Shown here one piece after another: positions 19,082-27,052 of a stretch of 64,000 bases of DNA. This stretch comes from Deltaproteobacteria bacterium (lineage in GTDB: Bacteria; Myxococcota_A; UBA796; UBA2385), in contig JAEUKK010000082.1 of assembly GCA_016792625.1 (NCBI GenBank), positions 1-64,000 of the forward strand. The letters are read 5' to 3'. The notes beneath the pieces are model-generated. The model saw nothing but the letters and a program-made list of their open reading frames with translations, ran no database searches and was not told the origin of the DNA. Every line of letters begins with the position of its first letter. Within the stretch, counting starts at the first letter, position 1. The position numbers and the translations under genes were made by a program.

Positions 19082-20884
19082 ATGCGCACCGCCGCGGCCC
19101 TCGCCCTCCTCCCCCTGCTGCTCGCCAGCGCCCCCGCCCACGCCGCGCCCGCCGCCCAGGAGCGGGCCGAGCGTTTCCTCACCCTCTACAACTCGGTGTA
19201 CACGGGGCTGGCCACGGTGGCGTCCGAGAACGCGTGGAAGAGCAGCACCGACGTGCGGCCCGAGAACGAGGGCCGTCGGGTGGCCGCCGAAGAGGCCTAC
19301 GCCACCTTCATCGGCGACCCGGCCATCATCGCCGAGGTCGACGCCCTGCTCGCCGAGCGCGCCGCCCTGAGCCCGCTGCAGGTCCGCCAGCTCCTCAAGA
19401 TCAAGGCCAACGCCTCGACCGCCCCTGGCTCGATGCGCCCGGTGGTCGCCAAGCGCATCGCCGCCGAAGCCCAGGCCGCCGCGGTGCAAGACAGCTTCGT
19501 GTTCTGCCTCGAGGCGGTCCCCGCCGGGCAGGCCTGCCCCGCCCCGTTGACCGCCAACGACATCGACGCGAAGCTCAGCACGGTCACCGATCTGGCCGAG
19601 CGCCAGCGGGTGTGGGAGGCGAGCAAGCGCATCGGCGTGCCCCTCAAGCCGCACCTCGTCGAGCTGCGGGCCCTGCGCAACCAGATCGCCCGGGCCAGCG
19701 GCTACTCGAGCTACTTCGGGCTGATGACCGCCGACTACGGCATGAGCGCCGACGAGATGATGACGCTGCTTGACGGCATTGTCCGCGACATCAAGCCGCT
19801 CTACGACGCGCTGGGCACCTATGGCCGCGACCGCCTCGCCCAGCGCTACGGCGTCGCCCCGCCTGCCGGCGCGATGCCCGCGCACTGGGCGCCGAACCGC
19901 TGGGGTCAGGAGTGGACCGGCCTCGTCCCGGGCATCGATCTTGACCCGTACTTCGCCCAGCGCACGCCCGAGTGGATCGTCCGCACGAGCGAGCAGTTCT
20001 ACACGAGCATCGGCATGCAGCCCCTGCCCGAGAGCTTCTGGGCCCGCTCCGACCTCTACCCGGTGCCGGCAGGGGTCGACCGCCACAAGAACAGCCACGC
20101 CAGCGCCTGGCACATCGATCTGCACCAAGACGTGCGCTCGCTGATGAGCGTGCAGGCCGACGCCGGCTGGTTTTTCACCTCGCACCACGAGCTCGGCCAC
20201 ATCTACTATGACCTCGCCTACGCCCGCCCCGAGGTTCCGCCGGTGCTGCGCGAGGGCGCGAACCGGGCTTTTCATGAGGGGGTGGGTGAGCTCATCTCGG
20301 TGGCGGCCAGCCAGGTGCCCTACCTCAAGAAGATCGGCGTCCTGCCCAAGAACACCAAGATCAACCTGACCCAGATCATGCTTGAGGAGGCCCTGACCCG
20401 CACCGTCGTGTTCCTGCCGTGGAGCGCCGGTGTGATGAGCCGCTTCGAGTACGAGCTCTACGAGCGCGATCTGCCGCCTGACCAATGGCAGCGCCGCTGG
20501 TGGGAGCTGGTCGAGCAGCACCAGGGCATGTCGCCCCCGACCGCCGACCGCCTGACCGACCCGGCGCTCTGCGACGCCTGCACCAAGACCCACATCATCG
20601 ACGACCCGGCCGGCTACTACGACTATGCGCTGGCCACGGTGATCAAGTACCAGCTGCACGAGCACATCGCGACGAAGATCCTCAAACAAGACCCGCGGAG
20701 CTGCGACTACTCAGGCAACAAAGAGGTGGGCGCCTACCTCCAGAAGATCTTGGAGAAGGGGGCCACCGAGGACTGGCGCACCGTGCTCGAGGAGGCCACC
20801 GGCGAGCCCTTGTCCACCCGGGCCATGCTCGCCTACTACCAGCCACTGCTCGACACCCTGCGCAAGGATCAGCGCCGCCGCTGA
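19082..20884 (+). CDS. M2-family (angiotensin-converting-enzyme-like) zinc metallopeptidase
   Basis: 600 residues with an Ala/Leu-rich signal peptide ending at AHA. The zinc-binding motif is H369-E370-L-G-H373, and the third ligand is E399 in LREGANRAFHEGVGE, the same arrangement as ACE (HEMGH ... REGANPGFHEA). Length equals that of single-domain ACE homologues. The enzyme should be an exported dipeptidyl carboxypeptidase that trims peptides for nutrition. GGAG lies ten bases before the ATG. Monocistronic between the divergent cytochrome gene and a hairpin. Confidence 0.92.
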   Translation: MRTAAALALLPLLLASAPAHAAPAAQERAERFLTLYNSVYTGLATVASENAWKSSTDVRPENEGRRVAAEEAYATFIGDPAIIAEVDALLAERAALSPLQVRQLLKIKANASTAPGSMRPVVAKRIAAEAQAAAVQDSFVFCLEAVPAGQACPAPLTANDIDAKLSTVTDLAERQRVWEASKRIGVPLKPHLVELRALRNQIARASGYSSYFGLMTADYGMSADEMMTLLDGIVRDIKPLYDALGTYGRDRLAQRYGVAPPAGAMPAHWAPNRWGQEWTGLVPGIDLDPYFAQRTPEWIVRTSEQFYTSIGMQPLPESFWARSDLYPVPAGVDRHKNSHASAWHIDLHQDVRSLMSVQADAGWFFTSHHELGHIYYDLAYARPEVPPVLREGANRAFHEGVGELISVAASQVPYLKKIGVLPKNTKINLTQIMLEEALTRTVVFLPWSAGVMSRFEYELYERDLPPDQWQRRWWELVEQHQGMSPPTADRLTDPALCDACTKTHIIDDPAGYYDYALATVIKYQLHEHIATKILKQDPRSCDYSGNKEVGAYLQKILEKGATEDWRTVLEEATGEPLSTRAMLAYYQPLLDTLRKDQRRR

Positions 20885-20927
20885 TCGCTGGACGGGTGCC
20901 GAGCCGCCACGGGGGTGCCCCTCTTTG

Positions 20928-20959
20928 GTCCCTCACCTGACCGAAGCTGGGTGAGGGAC
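20928..20959 (+). terminator. Hairpin terminator after M2 peptidase gene
   Basis: Perfect 10-bp stem GTCCCTCACC (20928-20937) with GGTGAGGGAC (20950-20959), 12-base loop, starting 44 bases after the stop codon. Flanking GGGGT/ACCCC can extend it across an internal bulge. No T-tract, but position and stem strength fit transcription termination. Confidence 0.5.
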
Positions 20960-21038
20960 ACCCCGAACAGGCCACCCCCGGTGTTAGCGTGCGCCCCGCC
21001 GGGGGCGCCCACCGCCTCCCCCCGCGCGTGAGGGTGCG

Positions 21039-23426
21039 ATGCCCCAGCCGCCCACCGACTTGCAGCCCTTCATTGAGCTCATCGACTGTGGCGTGGTGGT
21101 GCACGCCGCCGATGGCACGATCTTCTCGTGCAACCAACGGGCGCTCGAGGTGCTCGGCCTCAGCCGCGCCGAGGTCGTCGGCTCGGTCTCGGCCGACCCA
21201 CGGTGGGCGGTCATCGACGAGGCTGGCCAGGTGGTGCCGGCCGAAGAACACCCCTCCTCGATCACCCTGCGCACCGGCGCGCCGGTCCGAAACAAGCTGC
21301 TCGGCGTCTTTCGGCCCAACTGGGGCGACTGGTGCTGGCTGCTGGTGACGTCCATGCCGCAGCTGCGCGAGGACGGCAGCTTGCGCGCCGTGGTGGTCAC
21401 CTTCGCAGAGGTCACCGCCCGGGTCCACGCCGAGGCGGCCCTGCGCACGGAGCACAGCCTGCACGCCCTGGTGATGGACACGGTGCTCTCGGGCATCACC
21501 CTCGTTGATCCCGACGGCCTCGTCATCTTCGCCAACCGGCGGGCCGAGGCCATCCTCGGCCTGAGCCGCGCCCTGATCGAGGGGCGCCGCTACGACGACC
21601 CCGCCTGGCAGATCGAGTCCCCCGACGGCGGCCCGATGCTGACCGAGGCGCTGCCCTTTGTCCGGGTGCGCGACAGCTTGGCCAGCGTCTCGGACGTGCG
21701 GCACGCGATCCGCTGGCCCGACGGCCGCCGGCGGGTGCTCAGCGTGAACGGCGCCCCCGTCCTGCGCGCCGATGGCTCGCTCGATTCCCTGGTCTTCGCG
21801 ATCGACGACCACACCGAGCTCTACGAGAAAGAGCGGGCGCTGCAGCAGACGAGCAGCCGGCTCAGCCTCGCGCTCGAGAGCGCGGCGCTGGCCGTGGTCG
21901 AGGGCGAGCTCTCGCGCCACCACAGCGACCTGCGCGTCGATTCCGGGTGGATGCGCCGCACGGGCAGCCCCGGGCCCGAGGCCACCCGGCGGGACATCGC
22001 CGGCTGGCTCCAGCACCTGCACCCGGGCGAGGCCGCCCGCGTGGCCGCCGCGCTCGACGCCGTGGTGCAACGCAGCACCGACCAGGTGAACATCGAGTTT
22101 GACTTCGACGACGTGCACGGGGAGCACCACCGCTTTCACCTGCGCGGCCGCGCGACGCCCAGCGAGCTCGACGCCGAGACCCTGCGGTTCAGCGGCGTCT
22201 TGCGCGAGGTCACCGCCGAGCACGCCGCGCGGGCCGCCGCCGAGCGCGACCGCGCCCGCATCTCCGAGATCACCCGCCTCGAGAGCCTCGCGCTCATGGC
22301 CGGGGGCGTGGCGCACGAGTTCAACAACCTGCTGGTGGGCATCCTCGGCGGGGCGAGCAGCGCGCTCGACGAGCTTGAGCGCGGCCACCCGGTGCGCGAG
22401 ACCCTCGAGCTGATGCTCAGCACCGCCCACCGCGCCGCCGCGTTGACCCGACAGCTGCTGGCCTACTCGGGCCAGGGGCGCTTCAGTATGCAGCCCTTGC
22501 ACCTCGCCGACCTGATCGAAGAGCTGCGGGGCATGCTCGGCGCCTCGGACGGCCGCCGCGGCCAGCTCGAGCTGCAGCTCCGCCGGGGCGACCAGCCGGT
22601 GGAGGGAGATCCCGCCCAGCTTCGCCAGCTCACGCTCAACCTCGTGCTCAACGCGTGGGAGGCGCTCCCCGATCAGGGCGGGCGGGTGCTCGTGCGCGTG
22701 GGGCAGGAGCGCCTCGGCCCCGACCAGGAGCCCGCCGGCCTGCTCGGGCCGGCCCGACCGGCCCCCGGGGTGTACCAGACCCTGACCGTCGAAGACAACG
22801 GCGCTGGGGTCGACAGCGCTGCGCTGGAGCGGATCTTCGAGCCCTTCTACTCGACCAAGTCCGGCCGGCACGGGCTCGGCTTGCCCGCCGTGCTCGGCGT
22901 GGTGCGCGGCCACGGCGGCTGGATCGCGGTCTCCCCCCTCCACCCGGGCACGCGGGTGCAGGTCGGGCTGCCGGTGGCCGCCGCCGCGCCGCCGACCTCG
23001 CCGCCCGAGGCCCTGCGGGTGCTGCTGGCCGACGATGAGGAGGTGGTGCGTCGGGTGAGCGCGCGCATCCTGCGCCGGGCGGGTTTTGAGGTCGAGGAGG
23101 TCAGCGACGGCGCCGAGGCCCTGCAGCGCTTCTATGCGGAGCCCGACCACTTTGACGTGGTGCTGCTTGATCTGGTCATGCCGGTCATCGACGGAGAGGC
23201 CGCCTTCGTGGCCCTGCGCCAGCTGCGCCCCCGCCAGCCCGTGCTGCTGATGAGCGGCTACAGCAAAGCCGACGTGGTGAGCCGGGCGGTGGGCACCGGC
23301 CTGGTCGGCTTCTTGCGCAAGCCGTTCACCAGCAAGGAGCTGGTGAACGCCATCCGCGAGGTCATTGACGACGCCGCCCTGCACAGCGCCGAGGGCGCGC
23401 GCGCCCCCGACGACCCGCAGGGTTAG
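21039..23426 (+). CDS. PAS-containing hybrid histidine kinase with C-terminal receiver
   Basis: 795 residues with no membrane segment. Two PAS domains (about 8-130 and 145-265), a third PAS/PAC-like region to ~410, HisKA of the NtrB-like type with H426 in GGVAHEFNN, HATPase (NLVLNAWEALP, VEDNGAGVD, GLGLPAVLGVVRGHGG) and a receiver with D711 (LLDLVMPVIDG, LRKPF). The AHEFNNLL H-box class is common in kinases that signal to sigma-54 activators, but no partner regulator is nearby. ATG preceded by GAGGGTG. Confidence 0.92.
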   Translation: MPQPPTDLQPFIELIDCGVVVHAADGTIFSCNQRALEVLGLSRAEVVGSVSADPRWAVIDEAGQVVPAEEHPSSITLRTGAPVRNKLLGVFRPNWGDWCWLLVTSMPQLREDGSLRAVVVTFAEVTARVHAEAALRTEHSLHALVMDTVLSGITLVDPDGLVIFANRRAEAILGLSRALIEGRRYDDPAWQIESPDGGPMLTEALPFVRVRDSLASVSDVRHAIRWPDGRRRVLSVNGAPVLRADGSLDSLVFAIDDHTELYEKERALQQTSSRLSLALESAALAVVEGELSRHHSDLRVDSGWMRRTGSPGPEATRRDIAGWLQHLHPGEAARVAAALDAVVQRSTDQVNIEFDFDDVHGEHHRFHLRGRATPSELDAETLRFSGVLREVTAEHAARAAAERDRARISEITRLESLALMAGGVAHEFNNLLVGILGGASSALDELERGHPVRETLELMLSTAHRAAALTRQLLAYSGQGRFSMQPLHLADLIEELRGMLGASDGRRGQLELQLRRGDQPVEGDPAQLRQLTLNLVLNAWEALPDQGGRVLVRVGQERLGPDQEPAGLLGPARPAPGVYQTLTVEDNGAGVDSAALERIFEPFYSTKSGRHGLGLPAVLGVVRGHGGWIAVSPLHPGTRVQVGLPVAAAAPPTSPPEALRVLLADDEEVVRRVSARILRRAGFEVEEVSDGAEALQRFYAEPDHFDVVLLDLVMPVIDGEAAFVALRQLRPRQPVLLMSGYSKADVVSRAVGTGLVGFLRKPFTSKELVNAIREVIDDAALHSAEGARAPDDPQG

Positions 23427-23458
23427 CCCCCGGGCGCCGCGTCCGCGGCGGAGGTCCC

Positions 23459-24667
23459 ATGCTCACCCTGCTGCTAGCGATGGCCTGCGCCGCCGACCCG
23501 ACCACCCCCGTCGACGCGGCCGCGGCGCCGATCCCCGCGGCGCCGGTCGCGCCGCCCCCGGCCGCTCCGATCAATCCGACCGCTGCGACCGCTGCGCCCC
23601 CGACGGCCTCCGCCCCGGCGGGCTGGCCTGCGCCCTCGACCTGGGTCGCGCCACAAGCCGCGGTGCTGCGGGCCGAGGCCCCCGGCTGCGAGGCCAGCGC
23701 GGCCCTGTCGCTGGGCGCCGACCTCCTGGTCGGGGACAACGAGCTGGACGACGCTTTGGTGCTGCTCAGCGGCGGCCCAAGCGGCGCGGCGCGGGCCCTC
23801 CCCCTCCCCTTGGTCGAGGGCGCGCCCTGGAAGATCCGCGACATCGAGGCGCTCACCCGCCTGCCCACCGGCGTCGCGGTGGTCGGCAGCGGCGGGCTGC
23901 GCAGCGCCGAGAGCAGCGACCCCTGCGGCGTGGTGCCCGACCGCGCCCGGATCGGCGTGCTCGACGGCCTCCCCGACGCGCCGCGCTGGTCAGCGCGCAC
24001 CGCCCTGCCCACCGCTGCCGGCGAGCGCCCGCGCGCGGCCCTGTCCAGCCCCGACGCCTGCCGGCGCTGGCTGCTCCCGGGGGCGGACGCGCCCGGGCGG
24101 GCCCAAGCCGACGCCCTCTGCGCGGCCTTGGCCACCGCCGAGCGGGCCGCCGCCGCGGGTGACCGCTCGGCCTGCGCCCAGGCCTGGAACGTGGAAGCGG
24201 CCCTGACCGACGCCGAGGGTCGGCTGTGGATCGGCCTGCGGGCCCCGGCGATCCCCGGGGGCGCCGCGCTGCTGCGGGTGGCCGAGGCCTCCTGGGCGGG
24301 CCCGTCCGCGGTCGGCGCCCTGCAGATCGACGGCGTGGCGACCCTCGCCGGCCCCGCCGGCATGGGCTTGCGCGGCCTCGACAGCGAAGGTGGCCTGCTG
24401 GTCGCGCTCTTCGGCCCCGAGGCCGACGCGAAGGGCCAGGCCCACGCCCTGGCCGCCGCCCCGCTCGCCGCGCTCCAGCCGGGGGCCACCGTCTCGCTCA
24501 GCTACATCGGCGCGGCCCCGCCGAGCGCAGAGGGGGTGCTGCTCTCCGCCAACGAGGTGCTGATGCTCGTCGACGGCGACGAGCCCGACAAGCCCAAAAA
24601 AGACCCGCGCTGCAGTGCGCCCTCGACCTGGCTCAAGCTGCCCAGACCGGCGCTGCCCGCGGGCTGA
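23459..24667 (+). CDS. Secreted DUF3616-like protein
   Basis: 402 residues. A short lipoprotein-like N-terminus (MLTLLLAMACAAD, possible lipid-anchored Cys) is followed by an Ala/Pro-rich linker. The body has DIEALTRLP, NVEALTDAEGRLWIGLRAP and LRGLDSEGGLLVALFGP, which follow the spacing of the DUF3616 family (IEGLA ... LYLGLRGP ... IRDL). DUF3616 proteins are predicted beta-propellers of unknown function, related in style to phytase-like domains. It starts 32 bases after the hybrid kinase with GGAGG upstream, so read-through co-expression is possible. The family assignment is by eye only. Confidence 0.6.
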   Translation: MLTLLLAMACAADPTTPVDAAAAPIPAAPVAPPPAAPINPTAATAAPPTASAPAGWPAPSTWVAPQAAVLRAEAPGCEASAALSLGADLLVGDNELDDALVLLSGGPSGAARALPLPLVEGAPWKIRDIEALTRLPTGVAVVGSGGLRSAESSDPCGVVPDRARIGVLDGLPDAPRWSARTALPTAAGERPRAALSSPDACRRWLLPGADAPGRAQADALCAALATAERAAAAGDRSACAQAWNVEAALTDAEGRLWIGLRAPAIPGGAALLRVAEASWAGPSAVGALQIDGVATLAGPAGMGLRGLDSEGGLLVALFGPEADAKGQAHALAAAPLAALQPGATVSLSYIGAAPPSAEGVLLSANEVLMLVDGDEPDKPKKDPRCSAPSTWLKLPRPALPAG

Positions 24668-24675
24668 GCCGGCCC

Positions 24676-25647
24676 CTACTGCTCATCCGCGCGAAAGGTG
24701 ATCGGCCCGCCGTCGCTGACGTGGGCCCGCGGGTGCACCAGCTCGCCCCAGGGCGTGGTGGTGCCCTCGCCGCGGATCTCGCTGTGCACGTCAATGTGGG
24801 TGTGGAAGCGCTCGGCGTCACCGAGGCGCCCGTCGGTGAGGCGCTCGAGGTCCTCGGCCGGCAGCTCAAACCAGCCCTCCTCCACCGGGGCGCAGACCAG
24901 CCAGCGGTCGGGGCCGCCCTCGAGGTCCTGGCTGTAGACCTTCACCAGCACCTCGGGGGCGACGGGCCCGCCGTCCAGCACCGGGTCATCGCCGTCCAGC
25001 GACCAGCTCACCTCGAGCGGGCGGCTCGGATCATGCGCCGGCGCCTGATCTTCACCCACCGGGCCCGGCGACTCAAAGTGAAGCAGCGGGCCGACCGCGA
25101 CCAGCTCGGGCAGGGTGAACGCGTGGACCCCGTCTGGATCGGTGGCAGCGGGCACATCCAGGCCCAGCACCCGGGAGGTGGGGAAGGCGTCGGCGGAGCA
25201 GTCCTCCCACTCGTAGCGGAGGCGATCACGCCCGACGAGCACGCCCGCGAAGGGGAGCGCGCCGCTGTGGTCAAAGAGGCGGATCTGCTCGGGGCCGAGC
25301 ACCCCGCCGGTCACCTGCCAGCTGTCGTCGGCCCCGCCGATCTCTTGCTCGGGATCGGCGGCGGGCAGCTCGCTGTGCGCGCAGGCCCCGGGCGCATCGG
25401 GCTTGCGGACCACCGCGCCGACCACCGCGATGCCCTCGTCGGGGCGGAAGGCCACCTGGGCCTGGCAGCGGGCCGTGTTCTCGCCCCAAGCGTTGCGCTG
25501 CAGCGCCAGATCAACGGTCAGGTCCACCGGTGCGTCGGGCGCGAAGCTCGGCCCTGGCGTCGTTTTCAGGTCGTAGTCTGTCGCGCCGCAGCCGCAAAAG
25601 AGCAGGGGCGGGAGCAAGAACCAGGCGCGGAGCGGGGGCGGCGTCAT
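24676..25647 (-). CDS. Exported lipoprotein of unknown function
   Basis: 323 residues from ATG 25647, set by a lipoprotein signal (FLLPPLLFCGC). The frame extends upstream to 25896 but there it only shadows the desaturase gene. The mature part alternates short beta-rich stretches and acidic loops (PDGVHAFTLPEL, LEVSWSLDGDDPVLDGG, VLVKVYSQ) and lacks any motif I recognise. It sits 71 bases behind the desaturase gene on the same strand and may be co-transcribed with it. Convergent with the DUF3616-like gene, eight bases apart. Confidence 0.65.
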   Translation of the reverse strand: MTPPPLRAWFLLPPLLFCGCGATDYDLKTTPGPSFAPDAPVDLTVDLALQRNAWGENTARCQAQVAFRPDEGIAVVGAVVRKPDAPGACAHSELPAADPEQEIGGADDSWQVTGGVLGPEQIRLFDHSGALPFAGVLVGRDRLRYEWEDCSADAFPTSRVLGLDVPAATDPDGVHAFTLPELVAVGPLLHFESPGPVGEDQAPAHDPSRPLEVSWSLDGDDPVLDGGPVAPEVLVKVYSQDLEGGPDRWLVCAPVEEGWFELPAEDLERLTDGRLGDAERFHTHIDVHSEIRGEGTTTPWGELVHPRAHVSDGGPITFRADEQ

Positions 25648-25717
25648 GTCTCCGATTGTAACGCCGGCGCGCGCGCCCGCAGCCCCGATCCAAGGAGGAG
25701 CGGCCTCGGGGGCCTGC

Positions 25718-26719
25718 TCAGCCGCGCATGCCCGCCGGGCTAGCCGTGCCCCGGTAGTTGGCCCGCGCGAAGGTCCACAGATCGTTGGTCGGCATGCCGT
25801 TGGCCACCAGGGTCGGCCGCAGCCGACGGAAGGCCAGCGTGCGGCGCCAGAAGGGCTGCTTGACCACAAAGTGGTGCAGGACGTGGGTGGCGCCAAAGTT
25901 CCAACAGAAGAGCTGGGCGGGCCAGAACACCCAATGGTCCAAGATCTGGTTCTGGAGGGCGAGCTCGCTGCGGGGGATGCCCATGTAGTGGCTGTTGCTC
26001 GACATCAGGACGATCGCGCTATGCCGCAGCATGTTGGGGAGCACCCAGAGCACGATCACCGCCCACGCCCAAGCTTGGCCCGCGAGCGCCAGGGTGAGCA
26101 GGAGGGCGGGCAGACCAAAAATCGCCACGTTGGCCGCGCGCATGATTGGCCACCACACCGGGGCGGTGATGTCGAGCCGCGGCCCACCTTCGGCGGCGCG
26201 GGCGCGCACCGCGCGGATGATCTCGGGCACGAGCAGGGCCGAGCCCACCGGCGAGAGGGTCACCAGCGCCCGCCGCCAGCCCCAAGGCAGCCCGAGCCCG
26301 ATGAGCCGCTCCTCGACGTCCTCATCTTGGCCGCTCACCGCGTGGTGAAAACGATGGATGCGGCCGCGGGACCAGGGATCGAGGCTACCTTTGCCGAGCC
26401 AGATGCTGAACAGGACCAGCTGGCGCAGGGCGGGCCGGTCGTCGAAGTAGAGCTCGTGGATGAGGTCGTGCTCGAGCTCGTGCAGGGTCGCCGTGCAGAA
26501 GGCCACCGCGACCACCGCCAGCGGCCAGGGCAGGCCGAGCTGCAGGAAGAGCAGCGCCGCCACAGCGATCCCGACAAAAGACAGCACCCAGAAGCCGAAG
26601 GCGACGAGGTCATCACGCCCGAGCAGGGGCCACGCGGCGAGCAGGCGCGCGTCCTCGTCGCGGATCGCGCGGATGATGTGGCGGGTGGCCGCTGGCGCCG
26701 GGAGGGGGGGGAGCTGCAT
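25718..26719 (-). CDS. Membrane fatty-acid desaturase
   Basis: 333 residues with several hydrophobic segments and all three histidine boxes of the di-iron membrane desaturase/hydroxylase family: HELEHDLIH, HRFHH and HVLHHFVV. These ligate two irons that insert a double bond or hydroxyl group into lipid acyl chains in the cytoplasmic membrane. The short first segment and HELEHDLIH form resemble acyl-lipid desaturases and sterol/carotenoid relatives; the substrate is not evident. It faces away from the sigma-54 region, so its own promoter lies somewhere in 26720-26830. Confidence 0.9.
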   Translation of the reverse strand: MQLPPLPAPAATRHIIRAIRDEDARLLAAWPLLGRDDLVAFGFWVLSFVGIAVAALLFLQLGLPWPLAVVAVAFCTATLHELEHDLIHELYFDDRPALRQLVLFSIWLGKGSLDPWSRGRIHRFHHAVSGQDEDVEERLIGLGLPWGWRRALVTLSPVGSALLVPEIIRAVRARAAEGGPRLDITAPVWWPIMRAANVAIFGLPALLLTLALAGQAWAWAVIVLWVLPNMLRHSAIVLMSSNSHYMGIPRSELALQNQILDHWVFWPAQLFCWNFGATHVLHHFVVKQPFWRRTLAFRRLRPTLVANGMPTNDLWTFARANYRGTASPAGMRG

Positions 26720-26818
26720 GACCGCCCTTCTACCCCGTGGGGGCCGCCGACCGGAAGACGGGACCGCCCGCAGGGCCGCCGCTCCGCCGGCAAGGCCGCC
26801 CGGCGGAGCTTCCCCCCC

Positions 26819-26954
26819 CTGACGAAGGGTGACGAATCCGTCAGGTGTCCGTCACCCCCTACACCTCCGCCAAATCATCGCGAAAATGACGCAACAAACT
26901 TCATCTTCGACACTCCTGCCCCCACGTGGGGGTGACGAAACCTTCGTCACCCCC
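26819..26954 (+). promoter_or_regulatory. Cluster of TGACG/CGTCA half-sites and palindromes upstream of a sigma-54 promoter
   Basis: The 333-base gap between the desaturase and peptidase genes contains seven TGACG or CGTCA half-sites, at 26820, 26830, 26839, 26850, 26887, 26933 and 26945. Two form a perfect inverted repeat, GGGGGTGACGAA (26928-26939) and TTCGTCACCCCC (26943-26954), with a 3-base spacer; a further GGGTGAC/GTCACCC pair spans 26827-26857. A perfect palindrome CCCCCACGTGGGGG (26919-26932) overlaps the first repeat. The centre lies about 100 bases before the predicted start point, where enhancer-binding activators of sigma-54 usually bind. Confidence 0.6.
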
Positions 26955-27014
26955 AGGCCGCAGGGCTCGGACGAGATCAACGTGTCTATGGACATCTTCG
27001 CCGAATCGCCCGCG

Positions 27015-27030
27015 TGGCACGGGGCTTGCT
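27015..27030 (+). promoter_or_regulatory. Sigma-54 (RpoN) promoter
   Basis: TGGCACG-N4-TTGCT is an exact match to the sigma-54 consensus TGGCACG-N4-TTGCW, with the GG and GC dinucleotides 12 bases apart. Transcription should start near 27041, giving a leader of about 12 bases that includes the GGAGG ribosome site (27043-27047) of the peptidase gene starting at 27053. Confidence 0.8.
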
Positions 27031-27052
27031 TCAAGGGGTCGCGGAGGCCCCC

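Noticed and set aside
20682-23384. Minus-strand open frame of ~900 codons opposite the PAS hybrid kinase.
   Set aside because: Shadow of clear HisKA/HATPase/REC coding sequence.
27014-27052. Upstream in-frame GTG extending the C39-like peptidase by 13 residues.
   Set aside because: It lies within the sigma-54 promoter and upstream of the predicted transcript start, while ATG 27053 has GGAGG.
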